DNA from: Neopestalotiopsis rosae
Lineage: Eukaryota > Ascomycota > Sordariomycetes > Amphisphaeriales > Sporocadaceae
Assembly: GCA_023078685.1 (NCBI GenBank)
Contig: JALGAS010000004.1
Coordinates: forward strand, 2,356,001-2,420,000
DNA length: 64,000 nt
Direction: 5' to 3'
The notes below the pieces were generated by a model that made no database searches, was not told the origin of the DNA, and saw nothing but the letters and a program-made list of their open reading frames with translations. The position numbers and the translations under genes were made by a program. Shown here one piece after another: positions 9,950-22,454 of the stretch (position 1 is its first letter; each line of letters begins with the position of its first letter).

Positions 9950-11181
9950 AAGCAGTTCAAGTATTACCGGATCACCAGCATTATCTGGATCAACTGAAGA
10001 GCTGATATATTCGGCACGATATACGACATGGTGTCCGGCGGCACCTGCATCATGCATGGGTAGACTTCTATGGTACGGCAAGCCAACACTTTCTTTTCGA
10101 TATAACTTGCAATAGACATACTTTTGCGCCGTAGCATCCCGTTAGAAAAGCGAGTTAGATAGCCTTTCATTCTTCAAGGAACAAGTCAGACATGTGACCT
10201 CCCTGTAAGGCAGGTAAAGTGTCATGAAAGGCTAGCACATATCCGCGGTGAGACTAGCCCCCAAAGATACGTACATATTATTTATAGGTGCAGCTTCACA
10301 CCCACTGGTCGGCTTACAAGATGGGGGCCAAGGATCTTTAGCAAGTTACTATGTACGCACCTGATTTCATAATGCCATGCGCTAGGCGAACAATGTGAGG
10401 CGGTGGCGGTCGGCTTCCCAGTTGGGTGAACTCCGGCAGACAGATGCGGTGCCTCAACGGCTTTTCCTATCAAGGCTTGCGGTCGCGCGACAATCTGGCA
10501 AGGGAGGCACGGCACGGCCCTTCCGGCGGTTTGGGTCAACGGGATTCGGCTTGTTGCGGGGATGGACCGTCCATTGCCATTCGGCTGCGACTATCCACGC
10601 GAATCCCATTCGCTTGAAGCTGGGAATGTCGGCCCTCGTCTCTTCGAATGTAGACTTGCCTTAGAAGTAATGATGTTGTTGCTTAGAATAATGCATTGGC
10701 GTGTACGTAAGGTGCCGAACTCCATCCGTAGATAGTGACTACAGTCAGCAGCAGGACATAGTCAACGAGGTCTCTGGACCTCGTTGTTGGACTAGAAAGC
10801 GCGGCCTTTATCACCTCAACATCTTGGTAGCCTCTTCTCATTATATTTCTGGCAAGCTTTGTTACCCGAGTAGGTCCACAGCAAATTCAACCTTGAATAC
10901 CAGGAAAAGTTTCTTGGCCACACATACGTAGCCCACCCAGTCTTAAGTGTCAAGACAAGATACTCGGAGAAATTCATTGTGTTATTTCGTGTGTACTTTG
11001 TCTTCTCTTTTTTTTTTTTTTAATGAATATGAAGTGATTAATATTTGTCTACACATACAATGCTTGATTGATTTACTCTGCATATGCTTCACGGGTCTGA
11101 TAAACTTATTGACTCTACGAACGAAGACTTCCATTCACCAAACTTTGGTATTCTCAACCACACCTTTGTAAAGCCCCACGG
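9950..11181. other. Intergenic between amidase and UstYa-like 2
   Basis: The two genes converge here. Only shadow frames are present and none carries a family motif. A T-rich homopolymer run near 11009-11022 is the only notable element. Confidence 0.4.
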
Positions 11182-12247
11182 CTAGATACCATCGCATTCT
11201 CCTTCACCTTCCAACGCGTAATTCCTTCCCTGCTCTATGTTGAACTTGCCGTCTGGGCCTTCGAGGACACGTTTGCTCGGATCCCAAACATTTCTCCCAG
11301 GTCTTCTCTCCCTGGCCCATTCCTGAAGTTTATCGAAGTTCCTGCAGGTATGCGAATTATCGGTGTGAGGCCTCAAACCTTGAACAATATCGCTCCACGT
11401 AAAGCGAACCACATTGAGGTCAGCATTACACATCAGAATTTGCCGGATTTGGTCTAAACAGTGATCTTTCCACGAGTTAGTTAAAACTCGTACCTTTCCA
11501 TAAGTCCAACAACGTCAAGTCCGACCTACCGATATGCACCCATTTACAGTGATCTATCGTACCGTTGGGTAAATAAAAGCTTTCATCGTAGTAGTCAGGA
11601 TATAGAGCCATTCGAATGCTATCGAGACAATGTAGATGGTGAAAGACACCCAGTGCCAGTGCAAATTCGTTCTCTCTGCCTTCGAATGGAAGACGCGCCG
11701 TGGCATCGGGAAGATGACTGGCTGTATTGGCATCAATGACGGAGAGCATACTGCCTGTCTCTTTTTAGTGTCATCCATGGTGGGTAAGGATGCTACTGAC
11801 CTGAGTACAATGAGCTCCATAGACGATCAACTTCTTTGCTAGGCCAGCCCTGATATGGAGTTTTGTCCGCTCCTCGGCTTCTATTGAATCGCACGGGTAT
11901 ATATTCCACGGCGTCTTTGGCGGGAGCTAACGGTAAGTCAACTTGGATTAGCAAGGAGTTCGAACCAGCATAGATGAATATCGCAAATGGGACGCACAAA
12001 AAACTTGTAACGATGGGTCAAAGGGATCCCCAAAAAGCGGACGTGATACCACTGCGCCAAGAAAGAACGCGAAGATCAACGAGAGGCAGCTCAAGACACC
12101 CAAGAGAAGCCTTGAACGTTTCTTGCTTTGTTTATGGTTGGAAAAGACGTGATCTTGAGTCGGCTGGTAGTGATCTGGGTGATCGGGGCCGACATGCTTC
12201 TCAGAAAGCAAGCTCACGCCTTCTGCATCGTGAGTGTCATGTATCAT
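11182..12247 (-). CDS. UstYa/DUF3328-type oxidase (UstYa-like 2)
   Basis: Four exons read leftward: 12247-11998, 11926-11801, 11754-11530 and 11465-11182, joining in phase to 294 residues. After an N-terminal tail (SLLSEKHVGPDHPDH) and the basic patch KQSKKRSR comes one helix (LLLGVLSCLSLIFAFFLGAVV). The lumenal domain follows the classic order: SPAKDAVEYIPVRF, then DKTPYQGWPSKEVDRLWSSL, the first motif VFHHLHCLDSIRMALYPDYY, the second motif HIDHCLDQIRQILMCNADL, and the ending HTCRNFDKLQEWARER. Both HxxHC motifs are intact. This is the canonical cyclochlorotine/ustiloxin Ya-Yb type, more typical than UstYa-like 1. Two UstYa-type proteins acting together are usual in dikaritin pathways. It lies about 6.4 kb from the precursor and is read away from the amidase-side genes. 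Confidence 0.9.
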
Positions 12248-15200
12248 GATCTATCAAGAGGTGGAAATGAGAAATCTGCCACACAAAGAATGTAGAACTA
12301 GCTGTCGCGAGGTAAATCGCCGACGCCTTGCGCCCATTTACCACAATATGACAGGTAGGTGTGCGTCTTCCTCGAAGTCAGTAAAATAGTGACAGCCAAC
12401 AAGCGACGGAGATGCAATCCAGCATCACAATTGAACCAACTATGATGCAGCTACGTGTTACCGTTAAGCTCGAAAGCATCGGTCATCTCGATTTGACATA
12501 TAGTCGCTTTCGACTTTCGGCCGTCTGAGCACAAAGATCCCATCTGGACAATCTGTGCCGCATTCAAATCCAATACCGCGTTTCGCTTATCCCTGGCCTG
12601 ATTATATGCGAAGATGGTGGTACCTCGGTCACCAATAGCATGTAAGCCTCCGATTGGTTCGGAGGGCGGCAGTATTTCTGTGCATTGGCCAACTCGCCCA
12701 CTAATGCCACACTCGAGACCTGACTTATACTCGGTCTGGCCCTCAAGATAAATACCCCAACAGAGCACACGAAATGTGATACAAACGCAGAATCTCCGTC
12801 TACATCGACGTTCGTTGCTGCTTTTCCTCTCCTTGACGCGACTCGGTCTCCCTCACACTCGTCTTCTTCAATCCATTCCCCCCTCCCCCCCAATAATAAG
12901 ATACGCTGGTAGTATCTGGCCCTGCTTCATTTGATTAGATTATCTGAATGCGTTCTCGCGCTGCTATTAGTCCTCAAGACTAGAAGATTGAAGCATAAGC
13001 TATGTAGGTATGATATTGTGTTGAGGCTTAGCTATGCTTTCTGACTTGATCCACCGCCGAGCGCCTTCGAGCTGCAGAAAGGGAGCATAAACGCGCTAAG
13101 GAGGTGGCTAAGCAGATGACCGTTAGGCTTGTAGGTGGAATTTCATAAGCCAATGGTTACAGGCATCAAGGATGAGCTATTTTCAAAGTATACACGCTTT
13201 CCGTATCGCTTTCAAATGATAAAATTGTATACTTCGAATCTCTTAGGTACCCAAAAGGCGTAAAAGCTATTTTGATCTAAATGTAACGATATTTTCCCGA
13301 CGAAAGTAGTCGAAGAGTGTAGCGTACAGCGAAAAGCCTAAGCCTGCCCGTAATATACACTCGCCCGTACCTAAGCGACTAGCATAGTGAAATACCTCTC
13401 TTACCACAAGGCGAAAACGTACCAAACTTTGCTAATATAGCTACAAGTGGAAAAACACTGCATGTCGAATTTGGTACAGAAACGAGCAAATGCAGGTAAG
13501 TAATGGTTATAAATACCTTATTAGAATTACTCAATTTCATCGTAAACAATAAGCTCAAGGCTACGTTCTCCGTAAGAAAACAGTCGTTAAGACAAAACAG
13601 ATCAAGCTTGGTGTCAGTGGAGTGTACCTAGGTAGGTAGGTATGTAGTGAACTGGCTTTGCACTACTAATCTGAGCGCGCTGAAGGGTCCTGAAAGCTGG
13701 TGCCGTAGCAGGAAATCATGGGGGGCGGATCACTTGGGGCAACCCTAATAGCAGATGGGGAGGAGTAGCTCGAATACCCAATGTCCCTGACTTGGTAGTT
13801 TTGAGGCTCTAAAAAACTTATTTTTAGCAGCCCTGGGGTCCCCCTCTTTTTAGCCTTCATTAATCCAATCTCTTCTGTTGCATTAATCCATCAGTCCGGA
13901 CTCCGTATTTTTCCATCTTGCCAGGTGTTCTGGCCTCGAGCTCTCCTCGATCTCGGTACAATGTCCTGTACTGGTGACGACCCGGATGTGTCCCTGCTGG
14001 CAACATGGGGTGGTTGGTGGCCTGGCAAACCTGGGTGGGGACTGTGTGCAACCTCACAGACAGCCCATGAACCCGCACATACCGAGATAAGGAAACATTT
14101 TTGGAATCAATCGTTGCTCCATTGCAGCTCAACACGAGATCGCTACACTAGCCAGACGCTCATGCAAGGATTGGTTTGTACAAAGCATTCAAATGGTCTA
14201 ATGCTGACCATGTATGGTACCATTTGTTGTGCGGAATTCCCGGTAAAATCAGTCGCATCAGGTCCCAAATCACACATCAACCAACCTGCAGCATGCCGCC
14301 TGCAGCCTGCCCACTCCGCGGAAGGTCGCCGGTCTTTCTGACGAGGCTCCGCGTCGAAGGATTCACAAGGGGTGTGCTGAATAAGGCAATACTATGTACA
14401 GAGTACGGACGTATTGATTCGGCAACCATGATTATGTACAAGGTTGTCCCCAGAAATCTGATTGTTTAGTGGAGGCGTTTTGAAACGTTTCCCATCGCTG
14501 CAAGTTAGCACTATGACACTGATAAGCTTTTGCCATGACAGAGCGCTACCAATACTCTGACACCGTGAGGTGATCCTTCCAGTGTATGCCAATTCTGTTG
14601 GTCCAATTCTACCAGCAGCCACAAAGAGTGCAGCTCATTGGAGGGAAAACATCACAGTAAACATTGGAACGACACGTCACTAGCTACGCAAGATGGTAAA
14701 TTCGATGTTGTTCACAAACTCTATGCTCTTGATGAGCTTGGTGTCAACCAAGCGCCGCCAGATATCGTCTACTTTTCTTTGCATTTGACTGAGACGCCCT
14801 CAAAAAAGAAGAATGTCATCCAAATCCACCGATTGGAAGATATACTGGTGCTATAATGCTTGAAGTAATGCATCGAATATCTCCTTGACCTCAGTCAGAT
14901 CAGTCTCAAAGACCCGTGCATGTGAATGTCGTCTTCCAGATTCATTGGATGGGAATCCTATAATAAAGAGACTAAATGCATTGGGTCAGCATCATGCAGA
15001 GGACTAGTCGTGCGGCTGCCAGCCAGATCCAAATCGGGGCTACCAGAAGGTGGCACGGCCGCGGCTCGGGAAGGGCGGACACAACTACATGTTAGCTTGA
15101 CAACAGTGAGCTGCCAAAAACGGACAAGATCTATAAGGCAAGAACCCAATCCATTCAAGCCCAGTAGAATGATACACCTCCGCTACGACAGACTTGAAGC

Positions 15201-16831
15201 GGATCTGGATTTAAATGATTCCTTCTTCTTATGCCGGACCCAATTTTTCTCACCAGGCGAATGTGAAAGTCGAAGGATGAAGGATCACCGAGATAGGTGG
15301 CCCTCATTTCATGTTAGTGCTGGGCCACAACTGCACATACCTGGGGGAACACTGTCTCCTCCTTTCAAAGAAAGCAGATAAGCCGAGGCTGTCTCGTACT
15401 AGATGCTGCTAATCCAATAGGGATTGTCGCCGCTGTTCGTGCATTTCTCTTACCAGGTTCGAACGTGTCCAATTGGCTTGAATAAGAGCCAGGTAGCCTG
15501 GTAGTTTAAGGATGTGATCCTACTTATGGTCAGCAATATTCCTATAGTGCTGACTATGACGACCGAGCACAATACGAAAATCATTCACAAGGTCGCCACC
15601 GTGCACTACAGTATTGTGGACGCTGCGGACTTTGCGCATTACCCGTTCCCCCAGATAGCCATTCAGTAGGGTCACCCTGAATGTGGGCTGGCTTTTAACG
15701 CGCCTACACCGCCATCGCCGCGTGGTTGGCGCTAAATGCCCCCTTGACTACTGTAGTATGGGCCTGATTCCTTACAGATTACAACCAATACTACTGTGTA
15801 CGTACGTGCGAACATATACCATCCTTGTACGATGCAATTGGGAGCCATGGCGGACCAGAATTCTGGGACTGGTCCATTGATGTGATTGTTCAATCAACCA
15901 GGCCGACATCCGACCGGTCATAGCCAAAATCCCTACCATAACTCAAATCCTACGAGTCTTTCTTCCCCAGCTTGCAATCCATGAAGATGCATGCCCTACG
16001 AACGTAGTAACAACCAGCCGGCACATTGGATTGTGACATTCGGTAAGAAACTAGTGCAGAATCCTAGCCGGCTTAAGCTATATTATGGTATCCAGTAGGG
16101 TCTTACCAACCAGACAGTGAAGGCCGAATCCGCTGCGGTTGGTGAACCCTACATGAATGGGTGGACTGAACCCCGGATATCAGATAGCCGGCAATGACTG
16201 CACAACTGTGCCGTTGAATTTCTCAACAACGGGTGTATTCAGCCTGCGATCTTACTAGCATTTGCTTGCTTAGCGTTCAGTTCTTTGGAAAGTGGTAAGG
16301 ACTGAACAGCTGAGGCTTGGTTAACATACAAGCTTTGTATACTTCTTTCTACTTAGTGCCTTTGGGCCTGGACGCTTAGCCCACTGGGGGCGGCTTGGTC
16401 CGCCCCTCGCAAGATGACTTCGCAACCACAAGTACCAACAGATAGGACTATAGCTATGCTGGAGCTGAGCTTACAAAACCCAAAAAGAGCGGGGTTGGCA
16501 TGGGTGGACTATCTGACTTACCCGGCTCTAATCCTAGTACTAAGCATGCCTACTTTCTGTGTTTCAGTGGTGTGATGTAAGAGAGATTGAACGAGAAAAC
16601 CCGGGGAATTCACACGTCAATTCGTTATGCGCTTGAGAACATTCGATACCAAGCTTTTCCTACTTTGGTTTAATCCCATCTTTATCCCCGCTGCTAAAAA
16701 TTGGTGATTTTAGGATGGAATATAGCATTCCCAAACGTGATTCATTTGTATTAGACAGGACATTACGTTTTTCAATCTACTGCACCAATTTCGCTCTTCA
16801 TACTCTACTTTGGTGTCAGTACTTCCTAAAC
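12248..16831. other. Long gene-poor stretch
   Basis: About 4.6 kb without a supportable gene. Frames here are short, overlap on both strands and lack motifs. A short lysine/alanine-rich segment at about 13060-13150 (AERLRAAEREHKRAKEVAKQ, then a stop soon after) resembles the C-terminal tail of fungal DDE transposases and may be a relic. The word TACCTAGGTAGGTAGGTA occurs at 13625-13643. The stretch separates the RiPP genes from the regulator at 16832. Confidence 0.45.
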
Positions 16832-18238
16832 ATGTTCGCAACTCTCTCGTACAATAGAGGTGATCAACAGCACCCAATCAAGGTGGTGCCGGGTAGTGCA
16901 CAAAGTTTTGGAGTACGCCGACCTACGAGACTTGCTTGCACTGAATGTCGTGCTAAAAAGGTTGTTCATTCTACAATCCTATTAACATTATGATGAGTTT
17001 TCTATTAACACTCTTGGCTATCTACTAGGTGAAATGCTCTGGAGATCGCAACGGTTGCACCAAGTGCCAAACTTCTGGCGCTCAATGTGTGTATCCTTTT
17101 GCAAATGAACGTGGTCTCCAGGGGAAAAGGCGGGCAACAATAGCGTCTGGTAGGAGAGACCCTGATAATACCGCCAATGGTGCCGCTAGCTTTGGCGCGA
17201 AGGATACGAATGGAGTCGACACCGTTGCTGCCACTAGTATGAGAGGCCATGACAACACAAGCACCCACAACGATCCTAAAAGCAGCAATTCCACAGAGAA
17301 TGGCCCAAATCAGATCTCAACAGAGGTGACAAACCTCTGCTTCCATGGGAATGAGAACCCAGGTGTTCATTCAACAACGTCGACGGCTACTACTTTGAAT
17401 GGTGGGGATACTTCTGATGTTGTGTCTCCGTTATTATATCCCGATACTGGCTTCGCAGTGGACGATTTTCAAGATTGTGAGTGTTAACAATGACAACGAA
17501 ACGCACGAGCTATGGGTAGAGGAATAATTCGACTCATGATCAGATCTCGATACGTCGGGCTGGGTATCCCCTGGGGCCACGCCAAGTATTGAATATGATC
17601 CGTTCGCCAGCATGGACTCTGCCGATGACCAGATGCTCACCTGTAACGGTGCACCTCGAGGCTCGGGAATGTCGCATCCAGATGATATGATCATGGGAAA
17701 TATGAAACACGTCAAAACCGTGGACGATGGCTCCTCCAACGTCGGCAACAAGACATCATGCTCATGCATGACATTGGCTACGCGGATGCGGGAGGATCAA
17801 TTAGAGGGAAACGATCAAGGGAACGTGTCCATGGATACACTTTTAAAAATTCAAAGCGAATCTCTGGCGCATCTGAATTCCTGGATGAACTGCAAGGAAT
17901 GTCCTACACCAAAGGCCACATTCCTGGTCCTGGCCCTCATCATCGAGCGGCTGTCAATTCAGCTAGAGAATGGCGCGGCATGTTATGCTCGGAGCTTGCA
18001 TCAAAGTCACCAGGTATCTGGAGGGGCCATCCTACGCGAGGGATCTGGAATGCTTGGAGAGTATCGCATTGGCTCTCAGTATGAGTGGACGCGGGTTTTA
18101 GGTGTTCTTCTTATGGTGAAGTGTGAACACTTACATAGAGCCAAGCGAGATCTCAGCAGGAAGCACAATGCGGTACATGCTCTATTGGTAGAAGCCGACA
18201 AGAGGTTGCACCAGACCATGAAAGACTTGAATAGCTGA
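16832..18238 (+). CDS. Zn2Cys6 transcription factor, AflR-like
   Basis: Three exons (16832-16960, 17029-17476, 17544-18238) give 423 residues. The Zn2Cys6 cluster is split by the first intron between CTECRAKK and VKCSGDRNGCTKCQTSGAQC, with spacing C-x2-C-x6-C-x6-C-x2-C-x6-C. A long Ser/Thr/Asn-rich middle follows. The C-terminal third is helical (MDTLLKIQSESLAHLNSW, then KATFLVLALIIERLSIQL and WTRVLGVLLMVKCEHLHRAK), the layout of AflR-type pathway regulators rather than of the fungal_trans group. The start at MFATLSYNRG is preferred to the upstream ATG at 16715 because the latter adds an unusual hydrophobic leader. It lies between the peptide and polyketide halves, so which genes it controls cannot be read from position. 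Confidence 0.85.
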
Positions 18239-18774
18239 ACACGAGCAACATAACGTGGGCCGCCAATGATTATAGCAAAGTAAGGCATTCCTTACACAAA
18301 ATACGATTTTGTAACATACGCCATTACAAAAGAGAAGGCCATAAAGTAGGAAATAAATAGAGAGCCTGCCCATCCACAACTACACAAAAGAAGAAAGGGT
18401 AAGCGCACGTCCTGGGTCGATGATTGTGCAGATAACACTTTTTGTTCGTCAAATTACCTGGCACAAATAATAGTAGTTTTCGAAGTCCAATACCTGTCGG
18501 CTGAAACGTTCATTGTAGCATATTAATCAGATGGGCGCTCCCGAACATTATCTGAGGCAGATCATAGGAGGCGGAATTCTGGCAATCCATCGTATATATG
18601 CTGGCTCCTTGTCTATTTCTGGTCGGCCACGTTTATCTCATGGCTATATGATCATGACTTCCACATCTCAATTATGGTCGTATTACATGACTTGTACCAG
18701 CATCACGCAGCCATCGAACTTTGTTGAAGTAAAATGCAATTCTCCTCAGAATATTTCGTTATAATCTTCTCGTC

Positions 18775-20515
18775 CTAGTCGGCCCTGTCGAGCTTCCCAA
18801 CCAGACTTGCATCATCTAGCAGACTGCCAAACATTGCAGCCTCCATGAGGTAGTTGACCTGCCAGGCATGTTGAGAAGCATGAGCAATCAGCCACTGCTG
18901 CTCCAACACAAGACCAAAATGATAACATTTGGCCATGCTCAGCGACAGTGCTTGGATAATCCGCTCCTCCCGAGCCGGGTCGACTATACCCTCGCGCGCA
19001 TAGCAGAGGGGTTCCTCTGCGAGGTTGAACCAGAGTTCCGACAAGAGCTGACGTGTGTGTATATGCTCGCCGGCAGCCTTATTGATGAGGTCCTTCACTG
19101 CAGAGCATGTGTCGTGCCCGTCGCAAGCATTAGCCAGTGGCCGGCTAAAGCCGGTGGTGTGGTAGTCCTCGTCAAAGGCCTCTTCAAAATCGACCTCTCG
19201 CTGACCTATCCTCTCCTCGGGCCTGCGAATCTTGGCGTACCCGAGGACGATTCTCCTCAGGTAGTGGTGCCGGTCGTTGAGGATTTCCCAGGTGTAGAGC
19301 AGAGACGTCATATTGATCGTGGGCTCCATCCAGCGCTCCGTGAATAGGCGCGCCATGAAGGCCGCGTACGCATCGTAGACGCGGCGCAGGGCGTCCTCGG
19401 TCACGACGCCCGTGTCCGTGAAGTCGGCCGTGTTGAGGAACGAGTTCATGACCTCGCAGTTTTTGGAGGTCCGAGCCCACGTCCACAACGTCGGTGCCCG
19501 GGCTGCCCGCCACCAGGTCGTCAAAGACGGCGGCAGGGTCATAGCCCCGGCCGATGGCTTCCGCTGCCAACCCGGCTAGACTGCCCTCGCAAAAGCAGAT
19601 TAGATGGGCAGCTCTGCGGTTCAGCTTTGCCACCTTGAGACCCAGCTTGGTCGCGTGGCTCTTTTCTAGGCGAGCCTTGCCGCGGATGTACTGTAGTCCA
19701 TACTCTACACTATTCCGCCGCAACGCGCCGGATGGCGTGAGGCGGGAATCCGCATCTTTGACGGATTGGCGAATGGCTTCCTCAAACTCGGGAAAGACCT
19801 TGTCGTAGCCGTGTTCGTAGTAGAAACCCATGTCGTTGCAACAGTTGGAATAGAGTGTCTCTTGATTGTACGCGCCGACCAGCATATTCGTCCAGTTGGT
19901 ACCGAGCATGACGTTGCTGGTCAGCATGGGCGCCGGCCAGCTCTCCAGGCCTAGCAGCTTGATGATTTCCACCGAGACTCGTCGGAGTCCTTTGCCCTTT
20001 CCCGGAAGGATGCGCCCTCGGCTGTGCTGGTCTCTCTTCCAGGCAAGAAGCCCTTCCGACAATCGCAATTCAACCAAGCCGAGACCCCTATAGAGTGGCG
20101 ACGAGGAGGACGGTGGCACGAGTTCCTTCTCTCCGTCACTGGTGTCTACTTCTACTCCAGAGTCATGGTCTGTATCCAGCGTGGCAAGTATCCGCTTCAA
20201 TATTTCCAGACCTTCATGCTGCATGTATGCCAAGTCTTTATCGGTGGCTTGCCCGATCAAAGACCGTGCTTCTGCATACCCGGGCCAAATTGGGTGCTTC
20301 GAGGTCTCTTGATCAGACTCGTTGCCCCAGAAGTGGGCAGGCAGGACTCGCCCATCTGTGGTGAAGTCTCTGAGCACCTCAGAGGCCGCACAATGTGTCC
20401 GAATCAGCATGGCTTTGACTTGGTTGAAGTGTGAATCTGACTTATTTGACGTTGTTCCGAACGATGATAGATTTCCTGAAAACATCATCAACCAGAGCAA
20501 GATTGGCTCTTCCAT
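18775..20515 (-). CDS. Unrecognised fungal protein, interrupted by a one-base frameshift
   Basis: Two long frames read leftward, 20515 to about 19465 and about 19459 to 18775, and continue one another. The first runs to GSPGTDVVDVGSDLQ, the second resumes with NCEVMNSFLNTADFTDTG. The join falls in an A5 run (T5 at 19460-19464 on the plus strand) where one base fewer would restore a single frame; there are no splice signals for an intron. The combined product would be about 575 residues, mostly helical, with a dense conserved-looking block (VTEDALRRVYDAYAAFMAR, then ILNDRHHYLRRIVLGYAKIR). I do not recognise the family and do not assign a function. A start at 20410 (MLIRTHCAASEV) is an alternative. 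The break may be a sequencing error or a recent pseudogene. Codon use stays protein-like on both sides, which argues for recent origin. Confidence 0.6.
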
Positions 20516-22454
20516 TTATGCATCATACTAGAGGACAATGGAACGGTCTGGCACTGACAGAAAAGGAAAATGCTTGCGAAAGCTTATCGATGTGATCATG
20601 ATCACATATCATCACACGGTCATATCATCTCGAGAACGCTACAGAGCAAGATCCTGACACGCAATTGCTTTCTCTGTGGAGGTCAGCGTTATAGGATCCT
20701 CAGGATCAACAAATATGCATGCAACTCTTCAGCACTATTGCATAGTCCACTTTCTTTCCTCGTCAGACAATGTAGTGAGACGGTACTCCCATGATTTATG
20801 ACAAGTCAGAACATATTTGTCCACTAGGCTCTCTGGGGGCCATCTCTTGATGAGATGCTTTAAGGCTGTGACGTGACGTAGTAGTACCCACCGCAGATCA
20901 CCTACTTGGGTATATTAGATATCTCTTCAGCACCTCTCTTTTGTATTTCTATACTCAATCTTCTTTCTTTGTGTTTACGATCACTTAGTCCCCTGCGCAT
21001 TGGCTCAGATGAGAAAGGCGGTGGTAATCATCTTGGCCACTCTAGACCGGATGAACATGGATGGAATATTCTTAGTCATTTGTGTGGGCCTAACTATTGC
21101 AAATATTTTCTTGACATTGTGCATTATCATAAAAAGTCCATTGCATTAGTCATGTGGATCTTTTGTAAGCTGACCTGCATGTCTTCTTCATGATATGTTT
21201 CTTTTGTTGCCCGGCAATGCCTTGAAAAGTGGGACTTGAGATCAGATCATCATTACACTACCTCTTTGAGGCGGGCTATGTATACGACATTGCGAGTAAC
21301 AGAAAACTCGCAGATATTATGGATTCATATCGATGGGGGTAGTGGGCATGCCAACAAGTCACAAACGGCTCGGCTCGGTGCATATGATCACGCGACTTAT
21401 TATATATCGAAGGAGAGCATGGACCAAGATCAACCCCGGCGATTGCTATGGTCACCTAAAGAGATTTCTTTTATTTCTTTTTATTTTCTTGAAAAAGATG
21501 TATATTTGAATATATAAATTCAATCTCATGCACAAGATACTGGCAAAGAATAGCGTGGAGGTGCGGTCTCCTGATAGGGACTTTATGAAGATGAAATCTA
21601 CCGTCTCAGATGAGCCCGGACGGCCGATTGATAACGATCTGACATCCCTTATACCAGATGTATCTCAAGAGGCACCTCATGTTGACGTAAAGTTTCTCAC
21701 ATCTGAAGAGCCCCATACGCTGTATAATAACGATATGGAGTCCCTCATAGCGGATGACATCGACGTAACTTCACAGGCATCTTCGAGACGTGCGCATACA
21801 CTATAGGCTGGCTGTATGGGGCAACTAGGTGATTAAAGATGTAATTCACCCTGAAACGCTGAGAATTTGATTATCATCCATCCCCAATAAGAAAAGCAAG
21901 GCCGATTGGAAGGAGTCTCTTTCGCATCCCTGGCGTTGAAATGATTGGTAAAAATACTTTCCTGACTGAACAATTTTGTGCAGAAGTAAACAGCGGTCTG
22001 CCATTTTCCCCAAGAGCACTGCTTAACCTCAAAATTCACTTGATGATTGGCGCTTCATGACCCACCCGCATTACTACATGCAGTACTTTATACTATCATC
22101 GTTACAACTCAGATCGTGAGCTTGCACTTTCGCTCTCCTCGTCTCAAGCCGTCTGGGATTGCGTAAGTAGAAGAATTGACAACTGTGACCTATTGCCCAG
22201 CATCTTGTCTTGCATGACATTTCAATGATTTACAATCATTGCATGGCCGGATACCATGAACCTCCCGTTGCAGTGGAACATTTCCCACAAAGAAGCTGTA
22301 CCAAAGCCCGAAAATGGTTGGCGAAATTGATGCGGGGAGTTTGGCCAATCGCAGAAGCTCGCGTAGCACACGCGGATCTTCTGACGCCCCTCACCTAGGT
22401 ATTCTGTCGCATAATCTGACAGCGTCCTCTTGAGTACTTCTTGCGTGGAGAAAA
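20516..22454. other. Intergenic, no gene supported
   Basis: About 1.9 kb between the leftward unrecognised gene and the rightward peptidase, so promoters of both should lie at its ends. A 92-codon frame at 21528-21806 is acidic and has an imprecise internal duplication, but no recognisable family; it is not called as a gene. Confidence 0.4.

Noticed and set aside
10282..10664. Overlapping frames on both strands near 10.4 kb
   Set aside because: GC-richer patch with no conserved motif, no start context and mutual overlap; not a gene.
12451..12893. Overlapping minus-strand frames upstream of UstYa-like 2
   Set aside because: One frame (12451-12768) reads somewhat protein-like near its end, but there is no start context, no splice pattern and no recognisable domain.
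13060..13150. Lys/Ala-rich peptide like a transposase tail
   Set aside because: Only about 30 codons, no upstream catalytic domain, no inverted repeats or target duplication visible; at most a relic.
21528..21806. 92-codon plus-strand frame with imprecise internal repeat
   Set aside because: No signal peptide, no Kex2 Lys-Arg sites, no family motif and no promoter cue; chance frame or unsupported small gene.
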